DNA of 64,000 nt from Cucumis sativus (taxonomy: Eukaryota > Streptophyta > Magnoliopsida > Cucurbitales > Cucurbitaceae). Below, piece by piece: positions 36,501 to 51,500 of the stretch. Every line of letters starts with the position of its first letter. Positions within the stretch are counted from its first letter, which is position 1. The stretch is taken from positions 1,240,001 through 1,304,000 of the forward strand of contig NC_026656.2 of NCBI RefSeq assembly GCF_000004075.3. The letters are read 5' to 3'. A program made the translations under genes and the position numbers. The notes beneath the pieces were generated by a model. That model had not been told where the DNA came from. It did no database searches and was given only the letters and a program-made list of their open reading frames with translations.

Positions 36501-39500
36501 TTTATTGAAAAATATTTCATGCTATTACTGATCAAGGCAAAATAACTTACTATAGTAAGAGATTTAGAAGGCAACTGAAACGTTCTAGAAAAGGTCGCTA
36601 AAGTAATAGCTCACACATGCTGACATTAATTAGGTTTGAAGTTTGATTGTTGAAAGTGCTGAGATTTTGCAATTTGTTCAGCAAGAGCCAGAACTGTTGT
36701 CAAGCAATGATGTCTTGTGGACATTTGCCAATTTTGCTGGGGAGGATCATACAAACTTTCAAACATTGGTGGCATTCTTGAATATGCTGAGTACCTTAGT
36801 ATGTATCTATGCTCTTTTAGGACTACCCAGTCCATCGTTTTTTTCCACGAGAGTTTACTTTCCTATAATTGTTGTTCTACATGCATTTCAGGCTTGTAAC
36901 GAAGAAGGTGCTTCAAGGGTTTTTGAGTTACTTCAGGGAAAAGCATTCCGGTCTGTTGGATGGACCACCTTATTTGATTGCCTATCAATTTATGATGACA
37001 AATTTAGACAGTCCCTCCAAACTGTTGGGGCCCTGTTACCAGAGTTTCAGGAAGGGGATGCAAAAGCACTTGTTGCATATTTGAATGTTCTTCAAAAGGT
37101 AATAGTGTCAAATACTATATGGGTTCTAAACTTTTATGCCTTTTCCCTTCCACATTTTTCTGAGATTGTTTTCAAGTTGGATTCTTCAATCCATGACTTT
37201 AGTTTTTGTGGGGTTTTGTTTGCATTCTACTTGCTAGACTGACTTATATGTCATCAGTATGGTTATCTAGCTAGTAACATGCACATGAGTTACCACAACA
37301 TTTGCAGTCACGGATTAAGAAGTCTGAAGGGGAAAGGATTAAGACCCTAATCGTAATAATAAAATGATCAAAAAAATTGTTCAGAATTGAAGTCTTCTTA
37401 TTATGTCGAACTGGAGGTTCTTTTTGTAGAATTGGGTGCATTTTCACTCCTTTTTAAGTTTGTATCCTTTAACATTATTTGTATTTTTTCTTCCATCAAT
37501 GATCAAAGCTGGCAATTTGTTAAAGATCGAAGTGGACTTCATCTAGATTTATACTGTTTCTTTCCTTCTCGCATTCAATATTCCTACCACTAGAGCATGG
37601 TCTTGATGTGCTCCATCGCTTGAGGGAACTCTTTTTTCCTTTTTTTTTAATATGGTTTACATGCATGCTCTTTTTGTTTAGAAAACCCAGCTCTTTTATT
37701 TATTTATTTTTATTTTGGAGAAGATGGATGGTTACAGTAGGGCCTATAAAAGAACAGCTTGGAAGAGAGCCAACCAGATTCTAAGCCAACTATACGAGCA
37801 AAAGATTCAATCAATAAGAACAAATAATTCAAATAGGATATGCTATAGATTTCATTGTTTCTTTACTCTTTACTGATCATTTTCATTGTTTGGTATCTGA
37901 TGAGCTTTAGGTTGTGGAGAATGGAAATCCTGTTGAAAGAAAAAACTGGTTTCCTGATATTGAACCTTTGTTCAAACTTCTTAGCTATGAGAATGTTCCT
38001 CCTTATCTAAAGGTTGGTTGTGCTTTTCTTTGTTAAATTTCAAGTAAAAGTATGTTGCACAAGATTCTTCATGTTTTTTACCTTTGGGGACATCTGATAA
38101 AATTGGAACGATACAAAAAGCACAAGACTTTTCATATTTTGTCCCTTTTGGGACATCCGATAAAATTGGATCAATACAAAATTTTCATATTTTTGGTGTT
38201 AGATACCATGCTTTAGATCTTTTTAAGATTGTTTTTTTGATCAAGTTTGTGATTATAATGTAGGGTGCTTTGAGGAATGCAATAGCATCCTTCATTGAAG
38301 TTTCCTCTGAGTCGAAGGATATAATTTGGCTCTATCTTGAGCAGTATGATTTACCTGTTCTTGTGGCATCACATGTTCAGAATGGTACAAAGCCTATTAC
38401 TTCTCAGGTTAGTTGTTCTCAGATGGTCATTTAAGATAATGTTAAATATTCCAGCAATTAGATTGTTCAAGATCTGGCCTCACTTTTTTGTTTTGTGAAG
38501 AGTTGTTATAAGCTATGAAATCGATTTTTTCTGGAGGTGTTACCAGGAGATTTTTGTTGCTAGAGTGGAGGTTTAGCAGGCTCATTATCACTTGTAAATC
38601 AAAAATGTCTCACTGGTATCATAGCTATTTTAATATGCTAATGAGATATCTGGTATTGAATGACCTACAAATTAAAGATGTTCTGTTTTGTGCTTGATTA
38701 AGAAAAGATGAAGCCTTACAAACACTCTGTTAGTTTGCTTTCTAAAATATGATAATTGTTGTGACTGAACTTTGCTGCAATGGGAATATGTATGGAATAT
38801 GCTTGTTGTTGTGTTTCGATGCATTCAAGGGGAGTTTTATTTTGCAGGTTTATGATATGCAATTTGAGTTAAATGAAATTGAAGCCAGACAAGAGAGATA
38901 TCCATCAACAATATCTTTCCTTAACCTGTTAAATGCTCTCATTGGTAAAGAAAGGGATCTAAGTGATAGAGGGCGCAGGTAATTTTTATTGTTTATAGAG
39001 GTTTGACTCAATTTTCTTTATTCTAAGTTTTGCAAGTTTTGTTGCAGATTTGTTGGAATATTTAGGTTCATTTATGATCATGTTTTTGGGCCATTCCCTC
39101 AACGAGCCTATGCGAATGCTGCCGAGAAATGGCAGTTAGTTGTTGCTTGTCTTCAACATTTTATCATGTGAGTGATGGGTTCAAACTTCAAAAGTGAAGA
39201 TTTTGATTGAGTTTATGGGCTTTCCATTTGGTCCATGCTGCAACTTTTTGATAGTTCTCATTTTGTATTATCCTACTATGTGGTTGTCATCAAGTCTAAG
39301 GCTTTTATGACATTTCTAGTAGTTCATAGATTATTTAAATTCTTATTCCTTAAAAAGATAAGGTAAGGAGGGTTAAAAAAAAATGGGTAGGACGTGCAAG
39401 GATTTCAGGCTAGTTAACCATGTTTTAAATTCCTTGTTCATGTTGAAGTGTGTTGCAACACACAGCTCCTTGGTGGAGTACAAATTACACCAAACACTTT

Positions 39501-42500
39501 TGTAATTATAGTCTTTCTATGATTTTCATCAATTAGAAGGCCATCATTTTTTAGTTTCTTATGGTCAATGTGCAGGATTTTAAAAATGTATGATATTAAA
39601 GAAGAAGACATTGACATTGTTATTGACCGATCACAGTCACCAATGGAATCACAATCATCTTCACTTCAAACTCAATTACCAGTCCTTGAGTTGCTAAAAG
39701 TACGTATTTTTTACTATTGCTTCATTCGAGCCACATGCAATGAGTTTCTATGGATTTTAATTTGTGATTGTTTTCTACTGATGCAAGCATGTTTCTGTTC
39801 ATATACAAGGACCCATTCATAATGATGCTTATATCATATTTCATCATTTCTTTGTAAACAATTTCTGTTGCGAAGTCAATTAACTTGGGAGCAATGAAGT
39901 TCCACTCTATAAGTTCATCTTATTTGACATGACTGGAACCAAATTTTTGGTCTGTTAGCTTTTCTACCCTTTTAAATGTGCTATGTCTTTGTAAAATATA
40001 AATCGTTCAATGAAGTAGACAATAGAGTAAGGGGTCTTTGGGCAAAGACTGGAACCATATTTTTGGTGGATCAACTTCCTTCCTCTTTATTGTAGGATTT
40101 CGAGGGAGGCAAAAGTCAAGTGCTTTGAAATTTCATTTAGATTGTCTACTTGGAAAAATGCCTTTTTCTTTAAAAGGAGAAGGCTCTCTCTTATCCTATT
40201 GGTGTTGAGTGAGATTCCTAGTTATTTTTGTCTCTTGAGAGAGTGACAAGGAATTTCTTGTGTGAAGATGTTGATGAGGAAGGAGGTGGTAATTAATTCA
40301 ATGGAGTTGGGGGGGCCTTGGGATTGGTAGCTTAAGATTATATAACGAGGCTCTATTGGTGAAATGATTGTGGTGGTTCTTTATGGAGTCTGGTGTTTTG
40401 TAGCACAAAGTGGTTGTGAGCTAGTATGGCCCAGACTCTTTTGCATGGGTAGTAGATGATGGCACCAAAGGGCCAAGCAAAAGCATTTTGGAAAACAATT
40501 TTCTTCAACTTTGTTTCTTTTCCTCGTGTATGTTCTATTGGAGAGGGCATGAACGTATATTGTTAGAAGGATTGGTGAGTGGGAGATTGACCCTTTTGGG
40601 AGTTATTCCCTTGTTTTCTTTGAAATGAAAACAAGCTTCTTTATTAAAGTTAATTAAAGAGGCTAGTTGTTCCCTTGTTTACACCATCTTTCTAGTAAGG
40701 AGTTGGTTTTTGTGGATCAGTAGCATTTGATTCTTCTTTCTCTTTGTTGTTGGGATTCAAGCACATTCATTTTGATGGATAGGTGCTTAGCATTGTTGAT
40801 CTACTTTCTATCCTTTATAATCACAAGTTTTTTGAAGGAGAAAGGATTCTAGGCTTAGGACCCCTGATTTTTCTAGGGGCTTCTTTTAGCCCCTTCTTTT
40901 GGGTTTTGTCTGTTCCTTTCTCATCCCAACTCACTTTTGCTTTCTCCTCCACCAGGAAGATGTATGTTTTTCTTTTTTCATTTTAAAGGAAAAAAGTCTG
41001 TTTATTAATATGATGAAATGAGACTAATGCTCAAAGTACAAAAGAAATATACAAAGAGCTTGAATCTCTAAGGGGCAAAGAAACCAGAACATTAACATTC
41101 TTCCCTTTCTTTGTTTCAACAATGGTGCATTTTTTCGCAGACGTCGATATGAAGATTTGCACCATGTTATGGGGTTGCAAGTTTGTTCATTCTCTTTGGC
41201 ATCGTTTGCTGGAGATGTTCAATTTGTGCTTCATTTGGAATCAAGATGGGTATGCTATTATTGAGAAAGTGCTCACCCTTTTAGGAGAAGGGATATTTGG
41301 TGCAAGTATTTTATGGGGAGCTGGCTTGAGAGAGACCATATGACTTCTAGTGCCTCCATTTAGGCTTCTGTACCTGGGTTGTTTTATAATTGTGATCTTG
41401 GTTTGATTTTGTTGGATCAGAGTCTTAGATTGGTTTCTTATCCTTTTTATTTTTTTATTTTTGCATATTTCACATTGTTATTTTTATAAAGTAGATCAAG
41501 TTTTTTTGCGCAATAGGTTTTCTCAATCTAAACAGTAATGTCTCCACCTATACAACCGGTCAACTAATTAAAATAACCACCTGGACTAAAACTCAAAGTA
41601 ACAGTCAACTAAAAGAGATATAGGTAACTGATCATCAGTTTAAAGAATTATAACTCCATTCCTGCATCATTGTGTTTTTTAATATTTTCATTTTAGTGGA
41701 AATATCTGAAGTTTTTGCCTTTTATCATTGGTTAGGATTTCATGAGTGGGAAATCTGTTTTTAGAAACATCATGGGTATTCTTCTGCCTGGTGTTGGTTC
41801 TCTCATAAATGAAAGGACGAGTCAGATTTATGGACAACTCTTGGAGAAGTCTGTGGAACTATCTCTTGAAATAATGATTCTTGTATTAGAGAAGGATTTA
41901 CTTCTGGCTGATTATTGGCGCCCTTTATATCAGGTAAGTATTTCATTTGTTGCAGTTATTAGCGTCAGTTTTTTCTTTATCCGTATGAGTGAGTGAATTG
42001 GTGATTTGTGCATATGCTTTTGAATAGGACTGGCATTAAATATTCATTGAATACTATAAGTATTGACCAGCCCTAAAGTTTTCCTTAATTAATTTTTTCA
42101 GTCATCTAGGGTTTAAAATTTGAAAGTGGTTTTAGAATTTCTCCATTATTTTCTTTATACTGTTTTTGTAATATTGTCTGGAGAACGTCTTGTTCTCCGT
42201 ACCCTTTTTTTTCTTTTTTGAAAAACAGAGTTGTGAAAAAATGATATTGGCAAAGATTCTTTTATTTTTGTAGGTTCCATTACCTATGTACTCTAAATGG
42301 CCCCGGAACTAAGTTTTCAATAAGTGACAATTAATTTTGTTTCTACTCTGTTTGACTTTTTTATTTATGCAGTGGGAAACTTGAACTCATAGTTAGATCA
42401 TGTACGTATCTTCTGTATGTCTTCTGTACATTTTGTCTGTCTTAAAAAATTAATTGCTCCTTGATTTGACCTAATTCTTGCAGCCTTTGGATGTCGTCCT

Positions 42501-45500
42501 CTCTCAAGATCACAGTCAAATTGTTGCACTGTTAGAATATGTCAGATATGAATTTCATCCTAAGATTCAGCAGTTGTCTATCAAAATAATGAGTATTTTA
42601 AGGCATGCCTTTCTTCTTTTTCTCAATTGTCGTAGTATGGCAAATATGAAAATATTAGAAGAATATTGAATTTTTATGTTTATAATATGTTGACTTCAAA
42701 CTTCTAAAGATGATATTTGTTGGTTGCAGTTCTCGTATGGTTGGGCTTGTACAGTTACTACTAAAATCTAATACTGCGAGCTCTTTAGTTGAGGATTATG
42801 CATCCTGCCTTGAGTTAAGATCTGAAGAGTGTCATACAATAGAAAACAGTGGAGATGATCCTGGTGTTCTTATAATGCAGGTTTTGTATTGCCATTCTTT
42901 TACTGCCAAGTTTGATTTCTTATTTCTAGTAACTGAAAATCCTCGGAGTCTTGACCTTTTGAACCAGTTGGATCACAAACCATCATTTTTGTTCTTATTT
43001 TCTGCAGCTTCTCATTGACAACATTAGCCGACCAGCTCCAAATGTTACACAGTTGCTACTTAAATTTAACCTTGAGACATCCATTGAGCGGACAATTTTG
43101 CAGCCAAAATATCATTATAGGTGATTTTATGGTTGTAAGATATGTTGTTCACTATTGTATTGTTAGGTCACATTATATTACAATAGTTGTATGATTCTTC
43201 CTTTGTAGTTGCTTGAAGGTTATTCTCGAGATTTTGGAAAAGCTTTCAAATCCCGAAGTCAATTCCCTGCTTTATGAGTTTGGTTTTCAGGTCAGATGTG
43301 GATTACGATTGCCTGTTTCTAATTAGGGGATATGTTGATTTTTACGTCCTGACCTTTTCTTCCTTCCTTTTGCCTTTTGCCTTTCATTAAGTCTAAATTG
43401 ATGTACTTGTACAGCTTCTTTATGAGCTATGCTTAGATCCTCTAACATCTGGGCCAGTTATAGATCTCTTGAGCAACAAGAAGTACTATTTCTTTGTTAA
43501 GGTATGAACACGTGCATTCTGGATAGAAAGATTTATGTATTGGTCAAAATATTGTTTTTTTCTATGAATTTATTGGTCAAAATGTTGTATTCATTTATTG
43601 AATTTTTTTCCACCCTTCCCTTCTGTACCCTTCATGCTTGTATTGGCAGCACTTGGATACAATTGGTGTTGTTCCCCTTCCCAAGAGAAATAATCACACT
43701 CTCCGTGTCAGTTCCCTTCATCAGGTTTGTCTTTCCTTGATGGATCACGGAACTTCTTAACCATGCCCATGCTTGCATTTTCAATTTTCCGTACATGTTC
43801 TGGTGCTTGCCATTTATAACCAGACAAAATGGCTATTTATCTTTCTATTTTCTTTTTTCAAGAGAGCATGGTTGCTTAAACTTCTAGCAATTGAGTTGCA
43901 TGCTGCTGACTTGAGTAGCCCGATCCATCGAGAGGCATGTCAGAGTATTCTTGCGCACCTGTATGGGATGGAAATAGTTGATACTGGATCAGGTCCAATC
44001 TTCTCACTTCAAAATCATGTGGTGGATCCTGGAGTTAGAACTACGAGTAAGAGCAAGGTACTTCATTCGATACCAACCATTCATTTTCTATGTGCAGTAA
44101 GTGGATATTTGTTTTCGTTTTCTTAAACTATTTTTTTTCTCTTATCAAGAAGTGATAATTGATTGCTGTCTAGGACAATTAATTATTTGATTTCAGGCCA
44201 TGTCTCTCCTTTTACGTTTTTAGGGAAACAGAATTTAGAATTTCATCGATGTAATGAAATATACAAAATAGGAGGAAACCTTCAAAGCTAATCGTGTACA
44301 TGAACTTCAAGCCTCATTTGATTTAGTCTAATACTGTCAAAGCACTGTTAGCAGAAATTTGGTTTGAGAAGAATCAAAGAGTCTTCGATGACAAATGTTC
44401 AACTTAGATGGATCATTTGTAGACTTTTCTATCCAAAACTTTTGCCTTAGTTGGAGAACTTCTATTTTTATTAACTAAAATTTTCAACTTGGATTGTTTG
44501 GTTTCTTGTTTAGCTTAGTTTAGCCTTGTTGTTAGTAGCATCTAACTTGGTCTCTTTTATGTATGTATTGTTCTGGGCGTGATGGTTGGTGCTATAAATG
44601 TGTCAACCTGGTTAAGATATCTGGGTGCGCTTGATCCTTAATTTTTTATGATTATTTTGTAAGAACTTGTTGTCCTACCTCTTCATTTATTCAAAGAAGT
44701 TTTGTTTCCGTTTCAAAAAAGAATAAAAAGTCTTCCATTTGGCACATATACTAGAAAGCAAATACGTAAAGCATCTATTTAGCTTACACCAACTAGAGCT
44801 GTAAGCAAATTAGGATCAAATGGATAAGTAAGTTTCTCACATTTCCCTCAAGGGTTGTTTCTTTCACGCCAAGTGCTCCATCAGGATAAGATGGTGAATT
44901 TTATTTTTACTTTTGCTTCAACCCTCATTTTGAAGTCTCAAGTAAGTCTGAAAAGTAGATGTTGTAGATGCTGGTAGCTTTTAAGGTGACATCCTAACCG
45001 CTTACCCTACCGATTCACCCCACTCCCTCCCACAAAAAAATGTTTGTTATTGAATAAAAGGGGGAACAATGGGGAACAATGGAAGGGTACCCATGGATTC
45101 ATATTCTAGTGATTATGGCACATATGAAATTGACCTTTTTTTTGTAATAAGTTCCAGTTTTTGGAGCGCTACTGAGCTGGCTTGGGTTAGTTTTAAATTT
45201 TTTCTCCTGAATTTTTTTGTTTTTAGGCACTGGAGCTACTTGAGGTTGTTCAGTTCAGAACTCCTGATACCTCAATCAAGCTTCCCCAAGTTGTTTCAAA
45301 TATGAAGTACGAATTGCTGGTAATATTCTTGTACGCTGGCTTCCTTCATCTTTTCTTTGCATTATTTGCTTCCAATGCTGGCCTTATTCTTATTTTGTAG
45401 ACAAAAGACATACTTGGGAATCCTTCAACTTCTCAAAAGGGTGGGATCTACTATTATTCAGAGCGTGGTGACCGCCTGATTGACCTTACTTCCTTTTGTG

Positions 45501-48500
45501 ATAAACTTTGGCAGGTTGGTGAAGGAAAAATCAGTTTCTTCTTTTGACAAAAAAAAAAAAAAATTTGACGGACTTCAGTAGTATTTGTGTGTTTTTTTTC
45601 TTTTAGAATTTTAATTCAGATAATCCCCAACTAAATAATATTGGGAGTGAAGCTGAACTTGAAGAAGTAAAAGAAACCATTCAACAATTTCTACGATGGG
45701 GATGGAAGTACAACAAAAATCTTGAGGAACAGGCTGCACAACTTCATATGTTAACTAGCTGGTCACAAACCATTGAGGTCTATTGTTTCTTTCCTATTTG
45801 AGCTAGTTGCATGCTTGTTTTGTCGGGCTCCTGTAGAATATTCCACAATTCTAGTTTCAATGTTTAACATTTTGTTTCCAACAGCATCTAATGATAAGCA
45901 GTTTGTTATTATAGGTTACAGTGTCCAGAAGAATATCATCACTTGAAAACCGATCGGATATTCTATTTCAGTATGTTCATATTTATACCTCGTCTTTCTT
46001 CCTGCTTTTCATATTTTTAACTGTTTATTATTGTGGACAGACTTCTTGATGCCTCCTTGAGCGCATCTGCTTCTCCTGATTGTTCTTTAAAGATGGCATA
46101 TCTTTTGTGTCAGGTCTATTTATTCTTCCCCATTGCTAATATTGACTTCTACATCTTTCATTCATTCTAGTACCTAATGTCTTTAGATCTGGAATTTCAC
46201 AGGTCGCACTGACATGTATGGCCAAGCTAAGGGATGAAAGATATTCATGTCCTGGTGGTTTAAATGCTGATAGTGTCTCATGTCTCGATATTATCATGGT
46301 GAAGCAAATATCTAATGGGGCTTGTCATTCTATTTTACTAAAGCTCATTATGGCCATTCTTAGGAGTGAATCATCAGAAGCTCTAAGGAGGCGGTATGTT
46401 TATTACTGCTTCGAACGGTGTTGGCTTTGTGGCTTACTGGTTTGAACCTAATGTTATGCTTTTACATTTTTCTACAGCCAATATGCTTTGCTTCTTAGCT
46501 ACCTTCAGTATTGTCAGAATATGCTGGATCCAGATGTTCCAACATCGGTTCTGCAAGTTCTACTTTTAAATGAACAAGATGGAGATGATGTGGATTTACA
46601 AAAGGTTGTCAGCTTTGGTTAATAAATGCTTCTCGAACTTCGACAGGTTTCTTTTAAATATAAAAAAAAATAACCGTTCCTTTGCTTTGCAGATTGACAA
46701 GAACCAGGCTGAACTTGCTCATGCTAATTTTTCAATTCTTCGTAAAGAGGCTCAATCTATCTTGGATGTGGTGGGTTTCTTCTTGTCCTTGAGATATGCG
46801 AACAATTAGATCCTGGTTGATTTGTATCATTGTTTAATGTTTACTGATTTTGGACTAGGCAGCATTTTTGCTGGTAGTGATCTTTGACGAATTAGAAACC
46901 TTTCGAATATCAAGAGCAGCAAATGGGTCTACAAACAATTGGGCCTCTATGTGCCTATCTTGTCCCATATGTATATAGTGTGGAACGGCCAAACATGTAT
47001 AACAATTACATTAGATGTAGAAACGTAAGAAGTCAGAAGTTTGGACAAGGCAGCTTCACAAAATTCTGCTCTAGAATACTAGATTCCAGGTTATAAATGT
47101 TAGAAAATTTTGAAATTTGATAAAATTTCTGTTGAAATGAAACAGAAAGGAAAAAAATGTATAGTACGTAGTGCAAGACTATCATATCTCTCAAACCATT
47201 CTTGGTCTCTTTATTTAAAATGTTATTGTTTTCCTTCAATGTTTTACATATTTAATTTTTTTCAAGGGGATTCTTTTAATGCTATTTAATCTTTTGATCT
47301 GTAATCTTCAGGTTCTCAAGGATGCCACGCAAGGCAGTGAACCAGGGAAGACTATATCACTCTACATTTTGGATGCATTAATCTGTATAGATCATGACAG
47401 ATTTTTTTTGAATCAACTTCATAGCAGGGGATTTTTGAAGTCTTGTTTGATCAGCATAAGCAATGTTTCACTTCAGGTGGTTGTTTCCACTCTGCCGTCA
47501 TATTATTTTGAGATATTTATAGCTTAGATTGGTCTAAGGATTTTCCATTAATGATTAGATGTTATAAATTATGAAACGGGCTATAGAATGTGATAAATGG
47601 AAATTCTTTTGGAAGTTCATTTAATCTCCCTTCCCCATTTGTTGATTTAACGTGGCAATGATCTTTCTTGATCTGTGTGCCCATTGGTAGCTGTCTGATC
47701 GATTAGGTTTTTACTTAATGAAGCTCATTTAACTGCTCTTGTGTCAAGGTTTTGGGATCTCTTAAATTTTCTTTCTCGTGGGGAATGAGTACAATTATTG
47801 GATCGATTTTGAGTTGGTTTGTTTCTAAGTGCGTCTTTTGGGTCATCAGTATTTGGATCTATTATGAATTGGTTTGTTTCTAAATGCAACTTTTTTGGGG
47901 GATATATAGAATCGGAGTATTGTTTCTTTAAGAATAGTGGTTATTATCGATGTGTAATAAAGCCTGCTGAAATTTCACTTTAGGATGGTGCTCATTCTTT
48001 TGATTCTTTGCAACGAGCTTGCACTCTAGAGGCTGAACTTGGCTTACTGTCGAGAATTAGCCATAAGTATGGAAAATTTGGGGCCCAGCTTCTCTTTTCC
48101 ACAGGCGCTTTGGAGTACCTTGCATCATGTAGGGTAGTCAATATACAGGTGATTATCTAACTATGCACTAATGTTATTGGATTTTTAATAAGATATTAGT
48201 TTAATGAAGTGCTGTACCAGGGAGGATTGAGGTGGGTTGATACGAACCCTCATAGAGATGTAGCAGGGAATATTAACAAGCGACAAAGTATCATAACACC
48301 AATTTTGAGACTGCTGTTTTCCTTGACGTCATTAGTTGACACATCGGAGTTTTTTGAGGTCAGCATACATTTGCTAAATTTTCCCTTTTGCCATTTTCTT
48401 GTCATTCTTAGCATGCATTTTTTTTGGTCTTTTTTTTTAAGGAGTATGCATTTTGCCCTCCCATCCTCACGTTACTCTCTCCTAATTCCTGTGTCAAGTT

Positions 48501-51500
48501 AGGAGGACTTCAACTATCTCATTCTTTATTGTCCTTTCTCTTCAACTATTTTTGGATTGTATCCTGAGTATTTTGGTAATCTGTTGCCACTTGCCACCCA
48601 ATCCATTGTCCTAGGGAATGTTTATTGAATTTTTTTTTCACTTTAAAGCCAGATTAGTTTGCAGTGATGCTAGCAAATGACCATTTCTTAAATTTATTTT
48701 ATTGAGACTTTAAATGAGAAAGTAAGAGATCCGGACCTCTTGTTCTAGGACCCAATTGAGCTCTGCTCATTTTGGCAATGTTTTTGGAAGATTTTGTTGT
48801 TATTTTTGAATGGAAGGTGACTTCTATGACTGAGGTTCGTCACATTGCTTTTAACTGGGTTTTGTGTAGAAAGATGGCCTTTTATAAACTTTTTTTTTTG
48901 TTTTTTGTTTCTTTTGATATCAATGTCAATTAGAAGGCATGTCCTCAATGACACTTGATTTAGGTGTGGGTTATTCATTATCATCTTCTTGCTATTATCA
49001 AATAGTTTTTTTTTATTTATTTGTTAAACATATATCGAGCTATGCTCATCTTAACAATCTAGCAAAAGACTTAGTTATTCTAGTGGAAATAAATAGAAGA
49101 ATGTTTGGAGATTCATCTCACGAGATGTTCCATTTGACCCTGCAATATTTGGATATCAAGGAAACTCATAACCTTTTAGTCCTTTATCAAGGTCATGCTC
49201 TCCTATTTACTACAAGGCCAACCCACGATGGTTTTTTTTTAATTTTTATTTTTGTTAATAAAATTAAAATGAAAAAAAGAATGTTTGGAGATATGGAAAA
49301 GGGATTCGGGGGGCTTCTATGACCTGGTTCACCACATTCCTTTTAATTGGACTTTCCTTTCATTAATGTTCTACCCTTTTTTGTATAAGAAACCATTTCA
49401 TTGATCAATGAAATATTCAAAGTACAACAAAGATTACAATAATAATCCAAGATCAAGAAGAACCGAAAGAACAACCCCATCGAAAGATGAAAAAAATTCA
49501 GTGTTTACGTGAATTAGAAGGCATGTTCCTAAATGTCACTTGATTCTATCCTCTTGTTTTTATTATTTCTTTGATGAATATTTAAGTTTATTTTTATTTA
49601 AAAAATTGGTTTAGCTTTAGACGTTATTTGATGTATAATTATAGGTGAAAAATAAAATTGTGCGAGAAGTTGTAGATTTTATTAAAGGACACCAGCGACT
49701 GTTTGATCAAATACTTGGGGAGGATGTTACTGAAGCTGATGATGTAACACTGGAGCAGATTAATCTGCTGGTTGGTTCGTTGGGCAAGGTAACAACATTA
49801 ATTATTTTGTGATATCTTTAATAAGAGAAGAGAACATTGTTGTATTGTATCTCTGGGCTGATTGACATTGCAATTCTTTTGTGCATTTCTTGTTAAATTG
49901 GTTGGCACTTGTGAGAGTATATGATATTTTAAAAGGAAAAAACCACGATTTATGTTTACTGGAATATCATCATAGAAGCGAAAGTATTGCTGTCTTGTGG
50001 TCATCGGAATATCTGCATCTTTGTTTCTCATATCGCCCTGTGATTTATCACAGCCATGTAAGAATTTCAGTGTAGTCAAAGGATCAAAATGTTTATGCAA
50101 GGCATTGTCAAAAAAGAAATGTTTATACAAGGCAATTACAATTGATGAGATTGAAATCATACTGGAAGAAGTCGTACAATAAAATAAGATTTCACTGAAA
50201 TAAAACAAGGCAATTACATCTTTGTTTAATGCATGAATATATGGACAGATTCATGTGTAGTAGGGATGCTTGTTGGTTAGTTGGTTGGCGTTAGTTTTGG
50301 AGAAAAACCGACACAGAAAACTGACCAAACAGAAACTGATGGTTTTTGGGGCAGTCTGCTGCTGACCAACAGGTAGGTTCGGTTGGTTTTTTCTTTTAAT
50401 TTTTAACTAGAAATACGTTTTTGGAGAAGAGAGACGGCAGAGACATTAAATGGTGAGGGAAGTTGAAACTTGCCGAGGTGAGAGAGGAGAAATGGAGATG
50501 CATGCACATGAGGCTTTGGGGCTTCAAATTGAAGATGAGAAACTAGAAAGAGTACAAATAGTGTTGTTTCGGTTTTTTTAATTCTAATTTTACCTTTAAT
50601 GGACTGACTAACCTATGTCCTGTTTCTCCAAAAACTAATACCATTGACATTGGTTTTGTTTGGTCAAGTCCGTTTTCAGTTCAATTGTGTTCACCCCTAA
50701 ATACTTGGCGGTTGACAAGGTGGATGGTACTTTGTTGTCTTTTTAAAAGGATCGTAACAAACAACATTTGTAGATCGGTAAACTTTTACTGCAAAAAGTA
50801 GCCCAAGTTGGGCAATATTATGCATTATAATATCCAAAAATAGCTGTGAAAATCAAGTTTTAGGCCTGACATATATATATATTTTGTTGACTAATGTTTC
50901 TCTAAGTGTTTCATTTCTGTGATATTTTTATCTTATTATTATTAGTTTTTGAAACTTGATATTTTATCTTATTTACATGTTGCCCCTTCTTTCATTTGAT
51001 TGAATTTTGATGTATTGTTTGTTTTTTTGTTTTTTTTCTCATTTTTCTGGTAAAGGTTTGGCCGTATGAGGAGACTGATGAATATGGTTTTGTTCAAAGT
51101 CTCTTCCAATTGATGCATTCACTTTTCTCTCGTGAATTGAATTCTTTTTCTTCTGGCCCAGGAGTTAAATTACTTAAGGTTAGCGTTACTTTTTCTTTGC
51201 AAAATTATACTTAAACCAAGTTCCTTAGTGTCAGCCTTCTAATGGGTTTTTATTTTTAATTCTTTTTTCAGAACAGGAGAAGTTCAGAACTCTACTCCAT
51301 TGAGCTGAACTTCAGTTTAATCTCTTATTTATATTTTCTAGTTACAAGGAAATCTCTAAGATTGCAGGTACTTCTTTTTCAGTGTTCTCATGCAAAAATG
51401 ACTGACAAATTTGAATATGACCACTGGGATTGAATATTTGGAATTTGACTTTCTGTTGTTTTTCGTTCAGGTCTCTGGTTGTTCGTCTAGCCACAAGTCT

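Noticed and set aside
49798-50208. 136-aa minus-strand frame in NUP205 intron 38
   Set aside because: It is rich in Ser/Ile/Asn without a domain and lies in intron sequence; treated as a chance frame.
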